Source of the DNA: CAWHMN01 sp051001135
Lineage (GTDB): Bacteria > Acidobacteriota > Terriglobia > Terriglobales > Acidobacteriaceae
Direction: 5' to 3'
DNA: 64,000 nucleotides
NCBI GenBank assembly: GCA_051001135.1
Contig: JBPCNO010000166.1
Location: 31,674-95,673 of the forward strand
A model generated the notes under the pieces. It worked only from the letters and a program-made list of their open reading frames with translations, was not told where the DNA came from and ran no database searches. The position numbers and the translations under genes are program-made. Below, piece after piece: positions 45,764-53,780 of this stretch (positions are counted from its first letter, which is position 1; the number at the start of each line of letters is the position of its first letter).

Positions 45764-47203
45764 ATGCAAAGCCCTGCGTCTCTGGAACTTGGGCGACCCC
45801 TCTGTGTGGATCTCGACGGCACGCTGGTCAAGTCCGACACACTGGTCGATTCGCTTTTGCTGCTGGCCCGGTCGCGCCCGCTCGAGTTCCTGCAGACGCC
45901 GTTGTGGGCGCTACGCGGGAAGGCCAACCTGAAGCGAGAGGTCACGGCCCGAATCTCGCTCAATGTGGAACATCTGCCCTACAACCGCACGCTGCTTGAG
46001 TACTTGATGGCCGAGCACGGCGAGGGCCGCCGGCTCTACCTGGCGACCGGCGCGGATTCGGTTCTGGCCCATCGCATCGCCGGCCATCTCGGTATCTTCG
46101 AGGACGTATTTTCGAGCGACGGCACGACCAATCTCACGGGCAATAATAAACTTGCCGGTTTCCGCAGCCGGTTCGGTGACGATTTCGATTACATCGGCAA
46201 CGCGCGGCCGGACGTGCCGCTGCTGCAGGCGGCCACATCGCCCATGGTCGCGAACCCTGATTTGTGGCTGCGTCTGCTGCTCAGGATGCGCAAATTGCAG
46301 GTCCAGCGAAGCTTCACGGATAAAAGTAAGCCGCTGCGGGTGTTCATCAAAGCCATTCGTGTTCATCAGTGGGCGAAGAACGTATTGATCTTCCTTCCCA
46401 TGCTGCTGGCACACCGTCTGAACGCAGCCACCTTTCTGGCGGCGTTCATCGCCTTTTTCTGCTTCAGTCTCTGCGCCTCCGCTACCTATATCGTCAACGA
46501 CCTGCTGGATATCGAGGCCGATCGTCTGCACCCGAAGAAGCGCAAGCGCGCCTTCGCCTCCGGGAATCTTTCGGCTGCGGCCGGCCTCGGCATCTCGGCT
46601 CTCTTCCTGCTGCTCGCGTTCTCCGGCACGCATTTCCTGCCCGCGGCCTTCGCCGGCTGGCTTGGGCTTTATCTCATCACCACGCTCGCTTACTCGCTCG
46701 CGCTCAAGCGGGTGGTCATCCTGGATGTGGTGGTGCTCTCGGCCCTCTATACACTGCGGATGCTCTCGGGGGCCTCGGCCACCGGAACCTATATCTCGCC
46801 CTGGCTGGCCGCATTTTCGATCTTCATCTTTTTGTCCCTCGCCATGGTCAAGCGCTTCAGTGAGCTGCAGAACGTACGCGCGGCTGGCGCAGCCATTACC
46901 AATGGACGCGGCTACCTGCTCAACGACATCGAACAGGTGCGTTCGTTTGGCACCTCCAGCGCTTTCGCATCGATTGTCGTCTTCGCCGTCTACATCGGGC
47001 AGCCGGAGGTGCGGGGACTCTACCGTCACCCGGAGCGCATGTGGCTGATTACGCCGCTGATGATTCTGTGGCTCTGCCGGGTGTGGCTGCTGGCCTCGCG
47101 TGGTGAGCTCGATGAAGATCCCGTGGTCTTTGCGCTGACCGATCGCATGAGCCTGCTGATGGGTGTTGCCGCGGTAGCTATTGCCATGCTCAGCGCGATC
47201 TGA
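45764..47203 (+). CDS. HAD-phosphatase/UbiA-prenyltransferase fusion (DPPR-synthase-like)
   Basis: This 479-residue protein has two parts. Residues 1-185 are a HAD-superfamily domain with motif I D16-L-D18-G-T (CVDLDGTLVKSD) and a degenerate motif IV (IGNARPDVPLL). From about 190, a UbiA prenyltransferase has about eight membrane helices. Its first aspartate-rich site is NDLLDIEAD (245-253) followed by RLHPKKRKR; the second is less clear. UbiA proteins of this branch include mycobacterial Rv3806c, which joins PRPP to decaprenyl phosphate. The next two genes encode DprE1- and DprE2-like enzymes. I infer that it makes polyprenyl-phosphoryl-5-phosphoribose and that the HAD part may remove the 5-phosphate. 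Confidence 0.85.
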   Translation: MQSPASLELGRPLCVDLDGTLVKSDTLVDSLLLLARSRPLEFLQTPLWALRGKANLKREVTARISLNVEHLPYNRTLLEYLMAEHGEGRRLYLATGADSVLAHRIAGHLGIFEDVFSSDGTTNLTGNNKLAGFRSRFGDDFDYIGNARPDVPLLQAATSPMVANPDLWLRLLLRMRKLQVQRSFTDKSKPLRVFIKAIRVHQWAKNVLIFLPMLLAHRLNAATFLAAFIAFFCFSLCASATYIVNDLLDIEADRLHPKKRKRAFASGNLSAAAGLGISALFLLLAFSGTHFLPAAFAGWLGLYLITTLAYSLALKRVVILDVVVLSALYTLRMLSGASATGTYISPWLAAFSIFIFLSLAMVKRFSELQNVRAAGAAITNGRGYLLNDIEQVRSFGTSSAFASIVVFAVYIGQPEVRGLYRHPERMWLITPLMILWLCRVWLLASRGELDEDPVVFALTDRMSLLMGVAAVAIAMLSAI

Positions 47204-47258
47204 CGGATGCGTGCATGTCTCTTCAGTTTTCACTGATACCCTAGAGAGCGAACTCACC

Positions 47259-48614
47259 ATGCCATTCCAAGCGGCGAAACCTGCCCCTCCATCCTTTACG
47301 TCCAACGCCTTCACATCATGGGGCCGCTATCCCAAGCTCCAGGCCGATGTCGTCCCGCTCTTCTGGACCAGCGACTATCCGTTGCCGGAGCCGGCGCGGA
47401 CGCGCGTCCTCCCGGTTGGCATGGGGCGCAGCTATGGCGACTCGTGTCTGCTGGACAACGGAACGCTGCTGGCCGCCCGCGGACTTGACCGCTTTATCGC
47501 CTTCAATTCCGAGATTGGGCTGCTGCGCTGCGAAGCCGGCGTGACCCTGGCCGAGATCCTGGACTTCGGCGTGCCGCGCGGCTGGTTTCTGCCGGTTAGC
47601 CCGGGCACCAAATATGTAACCGTGGGTGGCGCGATCGCCAACGACATTCACGGTAAAAATCATCACGTCGCCGGAACCTTTGGCCGGCACGTGCCGCGCT
47701 TTGAGCTCGTGCGTTCGGGCGGAGAGCGCTTTGAATGCTCGCCCCGCGACAACGTGCAGTGGTACCGTGCCTCCATTGGCGGCCTTGGTCTCACCGGTCT
47801 CATCACCTGGGCGGAGGTGCAGCTACGTCCCATCGTGTCGCGCAGAATCAAATACAAAGGCACCAAGTTCGTCGGCATCGAGGAGTTTGTCGCGCTCTCC
47901 CAGGCGAGCACGCACGTCGAGTACACCATGGCCTGGATCGATTGCGTCTCCACCGGCAAGAACTTCGCGCGCGGCATCTTCATGCAGGGCGACCACGCGG
48001 AGAGCGCCGACGCGCTGGCGCCTTCCGGCAAGCCAAAGCTCAACATGCCGGTGGATCTGCCGCCTTTCGTGCTCAACAAGAGGACGATCGGCGCGTTCAA
48101 TACGCTCTACTACAACAGGCAGTTCGGCAAGCACAAGAGCGCCCTGGTGGACTACGAACCGTTCTTCTATCCGCTGGATTCCATCCACCATTGGAACCGC
48201 ATGTACGGCAAAGACGGCCTGCTGCAGTTCCAATGCGTGTTGCCGTGGGAGAGTGGAGATTTCCAGCAGGGAATCATTCAGGTACTCAAGGCCATCACGG
48301 CGTCGGGTCTTGCCTCCTTCCTCGCGGTCATCAAGGTCTTCGGCGACATCGACTCGCCCGGGCTGATGTCGTTCCCCGCGCCGGGCATTACGCTGGCGCT
48401 CGATTTCCCGGTGCGCGGCGAGATCGCCTTCGATCTTTGCGAACGACTGGCGGATATCACCGCCGAGTACGGCGGCAAGATGTATCCGGCGAAGGATGCG
48501 CGCATGACGCCTCGGCACTTCCAGCAGTTCTATCCGCAGTGGCAGGACTTCGCCCGATACATCGATCCGGCCTTCTCCTCCGCCTTTTGGGAAAGAGTTA
48601 CGGCCGGTGCCTAA
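47259..48614 (+). CDS. dprE1: DprE1-like FAD-linked polyprenylphosphoryl-ribose 2'-oxidase
   Basis: The protein has 451 residues from the ATG at 47259; an upstream in-frame ATG at 47181 would overlap the UbiA gene. The FAD (VAO-type) half shows GMGRSYGD (55-61) and PGTKYVTVGGAIANDIHGKN, with H131 where mycobacterial DprE1 has the FAD-linked His132. The C-terminal half contains WNRMYGKDGLLQFQ, IKVFGD (K359, like K367) and AKDAR (K412, like K418). In DprE1 the enzyme oxidises the 2'-OH of decaprenylphosphoryl ribose. The position of the benzothiazinone-target Cys387 is Ala380 here (PGITLALDFP). It overlaps the next gene by 8 nt. Correspondences are from a remembered alignment. Confidence 0.82.
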   Translation: MPFQAAKPAPPSFTSNAFTSWGRYPKLQADVVPLFWTSDYPLPEPARTRVLPVGMGRSYGDSCLLDNGTLLAARGLDRFIAFNSEIGLLRCEAGVTLAEILDFGVPRGWFLPVSPGTKYVTVGGAIANDIHGKNHHVAGTFGRHVPRFELVRSGGERFECSPRDNVQWYRASIGGLGLTGLITWAEVQLRPIVSRRIKYKGTKFVGIEEFVALSQASTHVEYTMAWIDCVSTGKNFARGIFMQGDHAESADALAPSGKPKLNMPVDLPPFVLNKRTIGAFNTLYYNRQFGKHKSALVDYEPFFYPLDSIHHWNRMYGKDGLLQFQCVLPWESGDFQQGIIQVLKAITASGLASFLAVIKVFGDIDSPGLMSFPAPGITLALDFPVRGEIAFDLCERLADITAEYGGKMYPAKDARMTPRHFQQFYPQWQDFARYIDPAFSSAFWERVTAGA

Positions 48615-49389
48615 TCCTGCAAGCCGAGCCCACGCGTACGCCAACCAGCCCCCTTCGCGCGTGCTGGTCCTGGGGGCCACATCTTCGATCGCCATGGCTG
48701 TCATGCGCCAACTCGCACGGCCCAGCACCCACTTCTTTCTGGTGGCCCGCTCCAAGGGCAAGCTGCTCTCGGTTGCGCAGGACCTGCTGGTGCGGGGCGC
48801 AGGCCAGGTGGATATGGTGGTCATGGATCTGGATGAGACTACCGCGCACGCGCAGATGCTGACCTCCGCCGTCGATCGGCTCGGCGCAATCGACATGGCG
48901 CTGCTGGCGCATGGCGTGCTCGGGGATCAGCCACAGGCCGAGCAGAGCTTCGTCGTCGCGGAAAGCATCCTGCTGACCAACTTTCTTTCGCCTGCCTCGC
49001 TCATTACCTGGCTGGCCAACTACTTTGAAGCCAGGGGCGCGGGCGTGCTGGCGGTCATCTCCTCGGTCGCCGGTGATCGTGGCCGCAAGAGCAACTACGT
49101 GTATGGCACATCGAAGGCGGCGCTCACTACCTTCCTCCAGGGCGTGCGCAATCGATGCGACCGCTACGGCGTGCACGTGCTCACCATCAAGCCGGGATTT
49201 GTTGCCACACCGATGACTGCGCATGTTCCGAAGAACGCGCTCTTCGCGACGCCGGAGCAGGTCGCCACCGGCATTCTGCATGCGGTACGCAGGCGCAAGG
49301 ATGTCGTCTATATTCCGTGGTTCTGGCGGCCCATCATGGGCATCATCCGGGCCATTCCGGAGTTCATCTTCAAGGCAAAAGATCTATAG
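48607..49389 (+). CDS. dprE2: DprE2-like short-chain dehydrogenase (2'-keto-reductase)
   Basis: The product has 260 residues with a GTG start at 48607, inside the end of the DprE1-like gene. Motifs are RVLVLGATSSIAMAV (NAD(P) loop), LLAHGVLGD, the serine of VISSVAGDRGRKSN, Y-x-x-S-K in YVYGTSKAAL and HVLTIKPGFVATPMT. The end (YIPWFWRPIMGIIRAIPEFI) matches the membrane-associated tail of mycobacterial DprE2. Together with the preceding gene it would epimerise ribose to arabinose on the lipid carrier. The three-gene order UbiA-DprE1-DprE2 supports this over a generic SDR role. Confidence 0.82.
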   Translation: MPNPASRAHAYANQPPSRVLVLGATSSIAMAVMRQLARPSTHFFLVARSKGKLLSVAQDLLVRGAGQVDMVVMDLDETTAHAQMLTSAVDRLGAIDMALLAHGVLGDQPQAEQSFVVAESILLTNFLSPASLITWLANYFEARGAGVLAVISSVAGDRGRKSNYVYGTSKAALTTFLQGVRNRCDRYGVHVLTIKPGFVATPMTAHVPKNALFATPEQVATGILHAVRRRKDVVYIPWFWRPIMGIIRAIPEFIFKAKDL

Positions 49390-49410
49390 GGTCCGCAGGA
49401 CCGCCTGCAC

Positions 49411-49850
49411 TCAGTGGATTTCCACGATGGATGCGCGGTGCATACTTCCCTCCGGCAGCAGTAAACTGAGCGCCCGGTCGAAGGTGGCGAACTTGGCCTT
49501 TTTGTGCAACGCCAATCCAAGCAGATACGCGTCGGTGATCTGGCGGTGCCCGTGTATGCGACTGCGCAAAGGCACGATTGCATCGTGGAAGGGCAGGTCA
49601 TCCGCCCAGAATTCATGCGAGGAAAGCCCCAGGTTCGACGAGAGAAGGGATGTGGCTTCCGTTGGTGTCAACGCGTCGGTGGAGAAACCAGGATTGGACA
49701 CGATTCTGACGAAGGTGCTTGTGTGAAAGGACAAGTGGCCCAGCCGTGCTTCGCGTTTCTCCGAAACCATCCCTGCGCCAGTTCGTGGTGCGCATGGGGC
49801 GGCCAGAGCAAGGCGATAAGCACGTTCGCGTCCAGCAGGCATGCCGCCAC
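49411..49850 (-). pseudogene. vapC: VapC-like PIN-domain toxin, frameshifted
   Basis: The toxin frame starts with GTG at 49850, whose first base is the last position of the VapB stop (TAGTG). It encodes ACLLDANVLIALLWPP and then HHELAQGWFRR ... TCPFTQ. Near 49712-49722 one base appears to be missing, and the -1 frame continues with STFVRIVSNPGFSTDALTP ... ITDAYLLGLALHKKAKFATF to the stop at 49411. PIN acidic residues are the D of LLDAN, the D of ITDAY and the D of ATFDRAL. The intact protein would be about 146 residues, the usual length. As given, no full toxin can be made. Confidence 0.8.
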
Positions 49851-50075
49851 TACTCGTCGTCCTGCAATGCCTTCACCAGCTCCGAAGTCACACGAGGCGA
49901 ATCCGGCGGCAGGACAGCGACTGCCAGCCCGTTTACCATCCGTGTGCGCAGCGGCTCTGAGAACTCGCGCCGCAGCAGTTCGGAAACAGCGCGACCAAGG
50001 CCCAATCGACCGGCTCTCTGCGTAACGCTTCACCTGGGCCAGCACATCATCATCGATGGATAGGGTGGTCCTCAT
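49850..50075 (-). pseudogene. vapB: VapB-like antitoxin, frameshifted
   Basis: The ATG at 50075 begins MRTTLSIDDDVLAQVKRYAE, a ribbon-helix-helix-type antitoxin start. At the CCC run 50001-50003 one base appears to be inserted. In the shifted frame the protein continues normally with LGRAVSELLRREFSEP and ends SELVKALQDDE with a stop that overlaps the toxin start. The intact antitoxin would be about 74 residues. Both partners being broken fits decay of the module as well as it fits sequencing error. The 12-bp inverted repeat at 50048-50088 surrounds its start codon. Confidence 0.78.
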
Positions 50076-50088
50076 GCCATCGATGATG
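50048..50088. promoter_or_regulatory. 12-bp inverted repeat surrounding the vapB start
   Basis: CATCATCGATGG (50048-50059) and CCATCGATGATG (50077-50088) are perfect inverted repeats with a 17-bp spacer. The vapB ATG (50075-50073) lies in the spacer. Each arm holds the self-palindrome CATCGATG. It may be the autoregulatory operator of the toxin-antitoxin module, or an mRNA hairpin that presents the start codon in its loop. Confidence 0.5.
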
Positions 50089-50260
50089 CGCTTATTACGT
50101 AGGGTGACGTCAAATGTGTGATCAGCGCATCACTTTGCCGGACAGGCATCATCTTCTGGAGAGTCTGCCGCGCTACTCTGTTCAGGTTGGCTTTCGACTT
50201 GCACTACTGAGGGGAACCCCGATCGTGACCGCTTCCGCCGCCTCTGGATCCAAATTCGCC

Positions 50261-51583
50261 ATGCACCTCAAGCTTCGACTTCGCCTCGGATTGATCGTTC
50301 TCGCCGCCGTAAGCGGACTGAGCGTTGCCGCGCAGAGTAAAGCCACGGAAGCTCCCGACGCTGCCCACCCCTTCCTGCTCCAGCCCGCACAGGTGTGGAC
50401 GGCTGGGGATGCGGCGGTGCATCCGGGTTGGGCGGTGCTGGTGGAAGGGAACCGGATCGTCGCAGTCGGCCCCAGGGCGAGCGTGCACGTGCCACCCTCC
50501 ACGCAAGTTGTGGACCTGCCTGGCACAACCCTGCTGCCCGGCCTCATGGATCTGCATTCGCATCTCCTGCTCCACCCTTACAACGAGACGTTGTGGGACG
50601 ACCAGGTGCTGCATGAGCCCGCACCCTACCGCACCCTGCGCGCGGGCAAGCAGGCGGAGGCGACCCTGATGGCCGGATTCACCACGCTGCGGGATCTGGG
50701 TACGGAGGGCGCCGGCTTTGCCGATGTCTCCATCAAACGTGCGATCGAAGAGCACATGATTCCGGGTCCGCGCCTGTTTGTCGCGACGCGGGCTATCGTC
50801 GCCACCGGCTCCTATGGCCCCGCCATCCGCAACTTCCGCCCCGATCTTGAACTCCCGCAGGGAGCGCAGGAAGCCAGCGGCGACACGCAGGTGCTGGAGG
50901 CGGTGCGCGAACAGGCAGCGCGTGGCGCGGACTGGATCAAGGTCTACGCGGACTACCGCACTGGTCCGGACGGGGCCACAGAGCCCACCTTCTCCCAGGA
51001 GGAGATGAATACGCTGGTGGCGGCCGCGCACAGCTCGGGCCGTCCGGTGGCTGCGCACGCCGCATCGGATGAGGGCATGCGCCGCGCTATCCTGGCTGGG
51101 GTGAATACGGTCGAACACGGTGATGGAGGCTCGGAGGCGACCTTCCGGCTGATGGCCGAGAGGCACGTCGCCTATCTGCCTACGCTCACTGCCGTGGAAG
51201 CCTACGGTGAATATTTCAACCACTATGTTCCCGGCAAAACGCCACCTACACCGCAGATGGAAGAGGCGGCCCATGCCTTCGCATTAGCCCGGAAAGCCGG
51301 CGTCACCATCGGCAACGGGAGCGACGTGGGCGTCTTTCCGCACGGTCAGAACTGGCGCGAGCTCGACTGGATGGTGCGCGATGGCATGACGCCGGTGGAG
51401 GCGCTGACCGCCGCGACCGCGACCGATGCTCACATCCTGCGCATGGATAAAGAGCTGGGGCAACTGCAGCCCGGCATGCTGGCAGACATTATCGCCGTCG
51501 GCGGCGATCCCACGCACGACATTCTGGCGATTCGCGACGTTCGCTTGGTGATGAAGGACGGCGTCATCTACAAGCGGCCCTGA
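50261..51583 (+). CDS. Exported metal-dependent amidohydrolase
   Basis: The ATG at 50261 gives 440 residues with a Sec signal (LRLRLGLIVLAAVSGLSVAA/Q). The amidohydrolase fold shows the N-terminal metal site DLHSHLL, a lysine in ADWIKVYAD likely to be carboxylated, histidines in PVAAHAASDE and NTVEHGDGG, and the aspartate in GNGSDVGVF. The C-terminal beta strands (LADIIAVGGDP, VMKDGVIYKRP) close the composite sandwich. Relatives include prolidases and imidazolonepropionase-like enzymes acting on amide or peptide bonds in the periplasm. An isoaspartyl peptidase gene lies convergently downstream. Confidence 0.88.
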   Translation: MHLKLRLRLGLIVLAAVSGLSVAAQSKATEAPDAAHPFLLQPAQVWTAGDAAVHPGWAVLVEGNRIVAVGPRASVHVPPSTQVVDLPGTTLLPGLMDLHSHLLLHPYNETLWDDQVLHEPAPYRTLRAGKQAEATLMAGFTTLRDLGTEGAGFADVSIKRAIEEHMIPGPRLFVATRAIVATGSYGPAIRNFRPDLELPQGAQEASGDTQVLEAVREQAARGADWIKVYADYRTGPDGATEPTFSQEEMNTLVAAAHSSGRPVAAHAASDEGMRRAILAGVNTVEHGDGGSEATFRLMAERHVAYLPTLTAVEAYGEYFNHYVPGKTPPTPQMEEAAHAFALARKAGVTIGNGSDVGVFPHGQNWRELDWMVRDGMTPVEALTAATATDAHILRMDKELGQLQPGMLADIIAVGGDPTHDILAIRDVRLVMKDGVIYKRP

Positions 51584-51650
51584 GTTCAAACATCCTGCTG
51601 CCGTTCGGGCCCTGTGCTTTGCGCGCGGCGCGGCGGTGATGCGGGGAGCA

Positions 51651-52748
51651 CTATGGCTCATCCATGTAAATGGAAACCTGCGGAGTGCCGCCTTCTGCCA
51701 TCCGCGCGCGGTACATGCCCGGTGTGTTGAAGCTCCAGGCCATCTGGCCATCCGGGGCGATCGCGATCACGCCGCCGTCTCCATGCAGCGCCTGCAGTTG
51801 AGTATGGATCACCTGATCGGCCGCCGCCTGCAGCTTCATGTTTTGGTACTGCACCAGCGCGCAGACCTCGCGAGCCACCGTAAGACGGATGAAGTACTCG
51901 CCGGTCCCCGTCCCTGAGACCGCGCAGGAGGCGTTTGAGGCGTACGTGCCGGCGCCGATGATGGGCGAGTCGCCGACCCGGCCGGGATGCTTGGCCTGCG
52001 TACCGCCGGTGGAGGTGCCCGCCGCGATGTGGCCATCTCGATCGAGCGCCACGACGCCGACCGTCCCGTAGTTATGTGATCCCGGCGTCTCAGGCAGTGG
52101 CTCTGAGAGGGAAGCGGCATTGGCCGGCGCAGGCGGGGCGCCAGCGGGCCGGGGCGGAATCGGCTTGCCCTCCTTCTTCAATTGCCTGACCAGCCCTTGC
52201 CAGCGCCGCTCGGTAAAGAAGTAGCTGGGGTCCACCTCCTCCAGGCGAGCCGTCGCCGCAAACGCATCGGCGTTCGGCCCGATCAGCATGACGTAAGGTG
52301 ACTTGTCCATCACGGCGCGCGCCAGGCTGATGGGGTGCCGCGTGCGTGTGACGCCCGCAACCGCGCCGGCCTTGAGCGTGGCTCCATCCATCACGGCGGA
52401 GTCAAGCTCGTTCTTCCCTTCAGAGGTGAAGACCGCGCCGCGCCCGGCGTTGAACAGGGGATCGTCCTCGAAGCTGCGGATCACCGTCTCGACCGCGTCC
52501 ATGGAGGAGCCGCCCTTCTGGAGCACGGCCGCGCCAGCCTCCAGCCCCTGCTTCAACGCGGCGCGGTATGCAGCTTCAGTCTTTGCATCCATGGATCCTC
52601 GCTCGATCACGCCCGCGCCCCCATGCAGCACAATGGCCCACTTGTGCGCGGAAGGCGCATCGGCGGCGTGCAGGTTGGGGCATAGGGCAAACGGCGCCAG
52701 CAGGGCTGCAAGCGGGAGTAGTAGGGGGGCGAAGCGAGAAGCAAACAT
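51651..52748 (-). CDS. Exported isoaspartyl peptidase / plant-type L-asparaginase (Ntn hydrolase)
   Basis: The start at 52748 gives 365 residues with a signal peptide (FAPLLLPLAALLAPFALC). The Ntn-hydrolase precursor shows WAIVLHGGAGVI, VIRSFEDDPLFNAGRGAVFT, the self-cleavage site HNYGTVGVVALD (Thr nucleophile after Gly) and GRVGDSPIIGAGTYA with GTGTGEYFIR in the beta subunit. A Pro/Ala-rich linker (RPAGAPPAPANAA) precedes the cleavage site, as is usual in the group. Autocleavage makes alpha and beta chains. It hydrolyses isoaspartyl dipeptides or asparagine, here probably in the periplasm. Confidence 0.9.
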   Translation of the reverse strand: MFASRFAPLLLPLAALLAPFALCPNLHAADAPSAHKWAIVLHGGAGVIERGSMDAKTEAAYRAALKQGLEAGAAVLQKGGSSMDAVETVIRSFEDDPLFNAGRGAVFTSEGKNELDSAVMDGATLKAGAVAGVTRTRHPISLARAVMDKSPYVMLIGPNADAFAATARLEEVDPSYFFTERRWQGLVRQLKKEGKPIPPRPAGAPPAPANAASLSEPLPETPGSHNYGTVGVVALDRDGHIAAGTSTGGTQAKHPGRVGDSPIIGAGTYASNASCAVSGTGTGEYFIRLTVAREVCALVQYQNMKLQAAADQVIHTQLQALHGDGGVIAIAPDGQMAWSFNTPGMYRARMAEGGTPQVSIYMDEP

Positions 52749-52878
52749 AGCGCTATGGTAACGGCACTTTCGGTCGCGGCAGGTCATTAAGTTCGCCACA
52801 ATTGGAGTTCACTGCATTTGCGTGGAAGCGATCTCGAATCCTCTGAATCCAATCTTTCGAAGCTTCAAGGAGAAAATC

Positions 52879-53673
52879 ATGAACCTGCATCTGGACGGCA
52901 AGACGGCGCTCGTTACGGGATCGACCGCCGGTATCGGATACGCCATAGCGCAAGGACTGGCGCGCGAAGGGGCACACGTGTTTGTGAACGGACGCGCGCA
53001 GCGAAGCGTTGACAAGGCCGTCGCAGGGATGAAGGCACACACGCCGAACGCCCGGATCGAAGGCGTCGCGGCGGATGTCTCTACAAAGGAGGGCTGCCAG
53101 GCGATCATTCACCAGCTTGCGACCGTAGATATCCTGGTCAACAATGCCGGCATCTTCGAGCCAGTGCCGTTTGAAAAGATTACGGATGAGGATTGGTCGC
53201 GCTTCTTTGAGACGAATGTGTTGAGCGGTGTGCGGCTGTCGCGGCACTATTTGCACGGCATGCGCAAGAAGGACTGGGGCCGCATCCTCTTCATCTCCAG
53301 CGAATCCGGCATCAACATTCCGGTCGAGATGATCCACTACGGTATGACCAAGAGCGCGGTGATCGCGATCGCCAGGGGACTGGCCGAGTCCGTCGCGGGC
53401 ACCGGCGTTACCGTGAACAGCATCCTGCCCGGACCGACCGCGTCGGCCGGCGTCGATCAGATGCTGGAGACCCAGGCAAAAGAGAAGGGGACCAGTAAAG
53501 AAGAAGCCGAGAAGAACTTCTTCAAACATGATCGGCCATCCTCGCTGCTGCAGCGTTTCGCCACGCCGGAGGAGGTCGCAAACCTGGCTGTGTATGTCGC
53601 CAGCGAGCTATCGGTAGCGACCAATGGCGCTCCCTTGCGCGTGGACGGCGGCGTGGTGCGGAGCGCTTTTTAG
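52879..53673 (+). CDS. Short-chain dehydrogenase/reductase
   Basis: The ATG at 52879 has AAGGAG upstream and gives 264 residues. Motifs are TGSTAGIG, VDILVNNAGIF, the catalytic serine in FISSESGINIP, Y-x-x-x-K in HYGMTKSAV and the C-terminal LRVDGGVVRS. No signal peptide is present, so it acts in the cytosol. The substrate is unknown; the closest-looking relatives are 3-oxoacyl-ACP reductase-type and glucose-dehydrogenase-type SDRs. It is alone on its strand, between convergent and divergent neighbours. Confidence 0.9.
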   Translation: MNLHLDGKTALVTGSTAGIGYAIAQGLAREGAHVFVNGRAQRSVDKAVAGMKAHTPNARIEGVAADVSTKEGCQAIIHQLATVDILVNNAGIFEPVPFEKITDEDWSRFFETNVLSGVRLSRHYLHGMRKKDWGRILFISSESGINIPVEMIHYGMTKSAVIAIARGLAESVAGTGVTVNSILPGPTASAGVDQMLETQAKEKGTSKEEAEKNFFKHDRPSSLLQRFATPEEVANLAVYVASELSVATNGAPLRVDGGVVRSAF

Positions 53674-53721
53674 TGAGTCACAGCGTGTGATCAGGCCCAA
53701 GGGCCGCACACTCTGCAGCGC

Positions 53722-53755
53722 AAAAAAAAAGGAGAGCGGCTCATGGCCGCCCTCC
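53722..53755 (-). terminator. Intrinsic terminator of the 2OG oxygenase gene
   Basis: On the minus strand AGGAGGGCGGC pairs with GCCGCTCTCCT (53730-53755; one G-T wobble, short loop), and a run of nine T follows (53722-53730). It lies about 26 nt after the stop at 53781. A plus-strand role for the SDR gene is unlikely because the T run is on the wrong side. Confidence 0.9.
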
Positions 53756-53780
53756 TGGTACTTAGATATCTTCTGCTGGA

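Noticed and set aside
45911..48896. Minus-strand frames of 467 and 357 codons opposite the HAD-UbiA and DprE1-like genes
   Set aside because: The plus-strand genes have strong motifs; the antisense frames are His/Gln/Arg-rich shadows.
49668..50075. 135-residue single protein spanning vapB and the vapC start
   Set aside because: It arises from reading through the antitoxin frameshift into the toxin frame; family-like sequence is recovered only as two overlapping genes.
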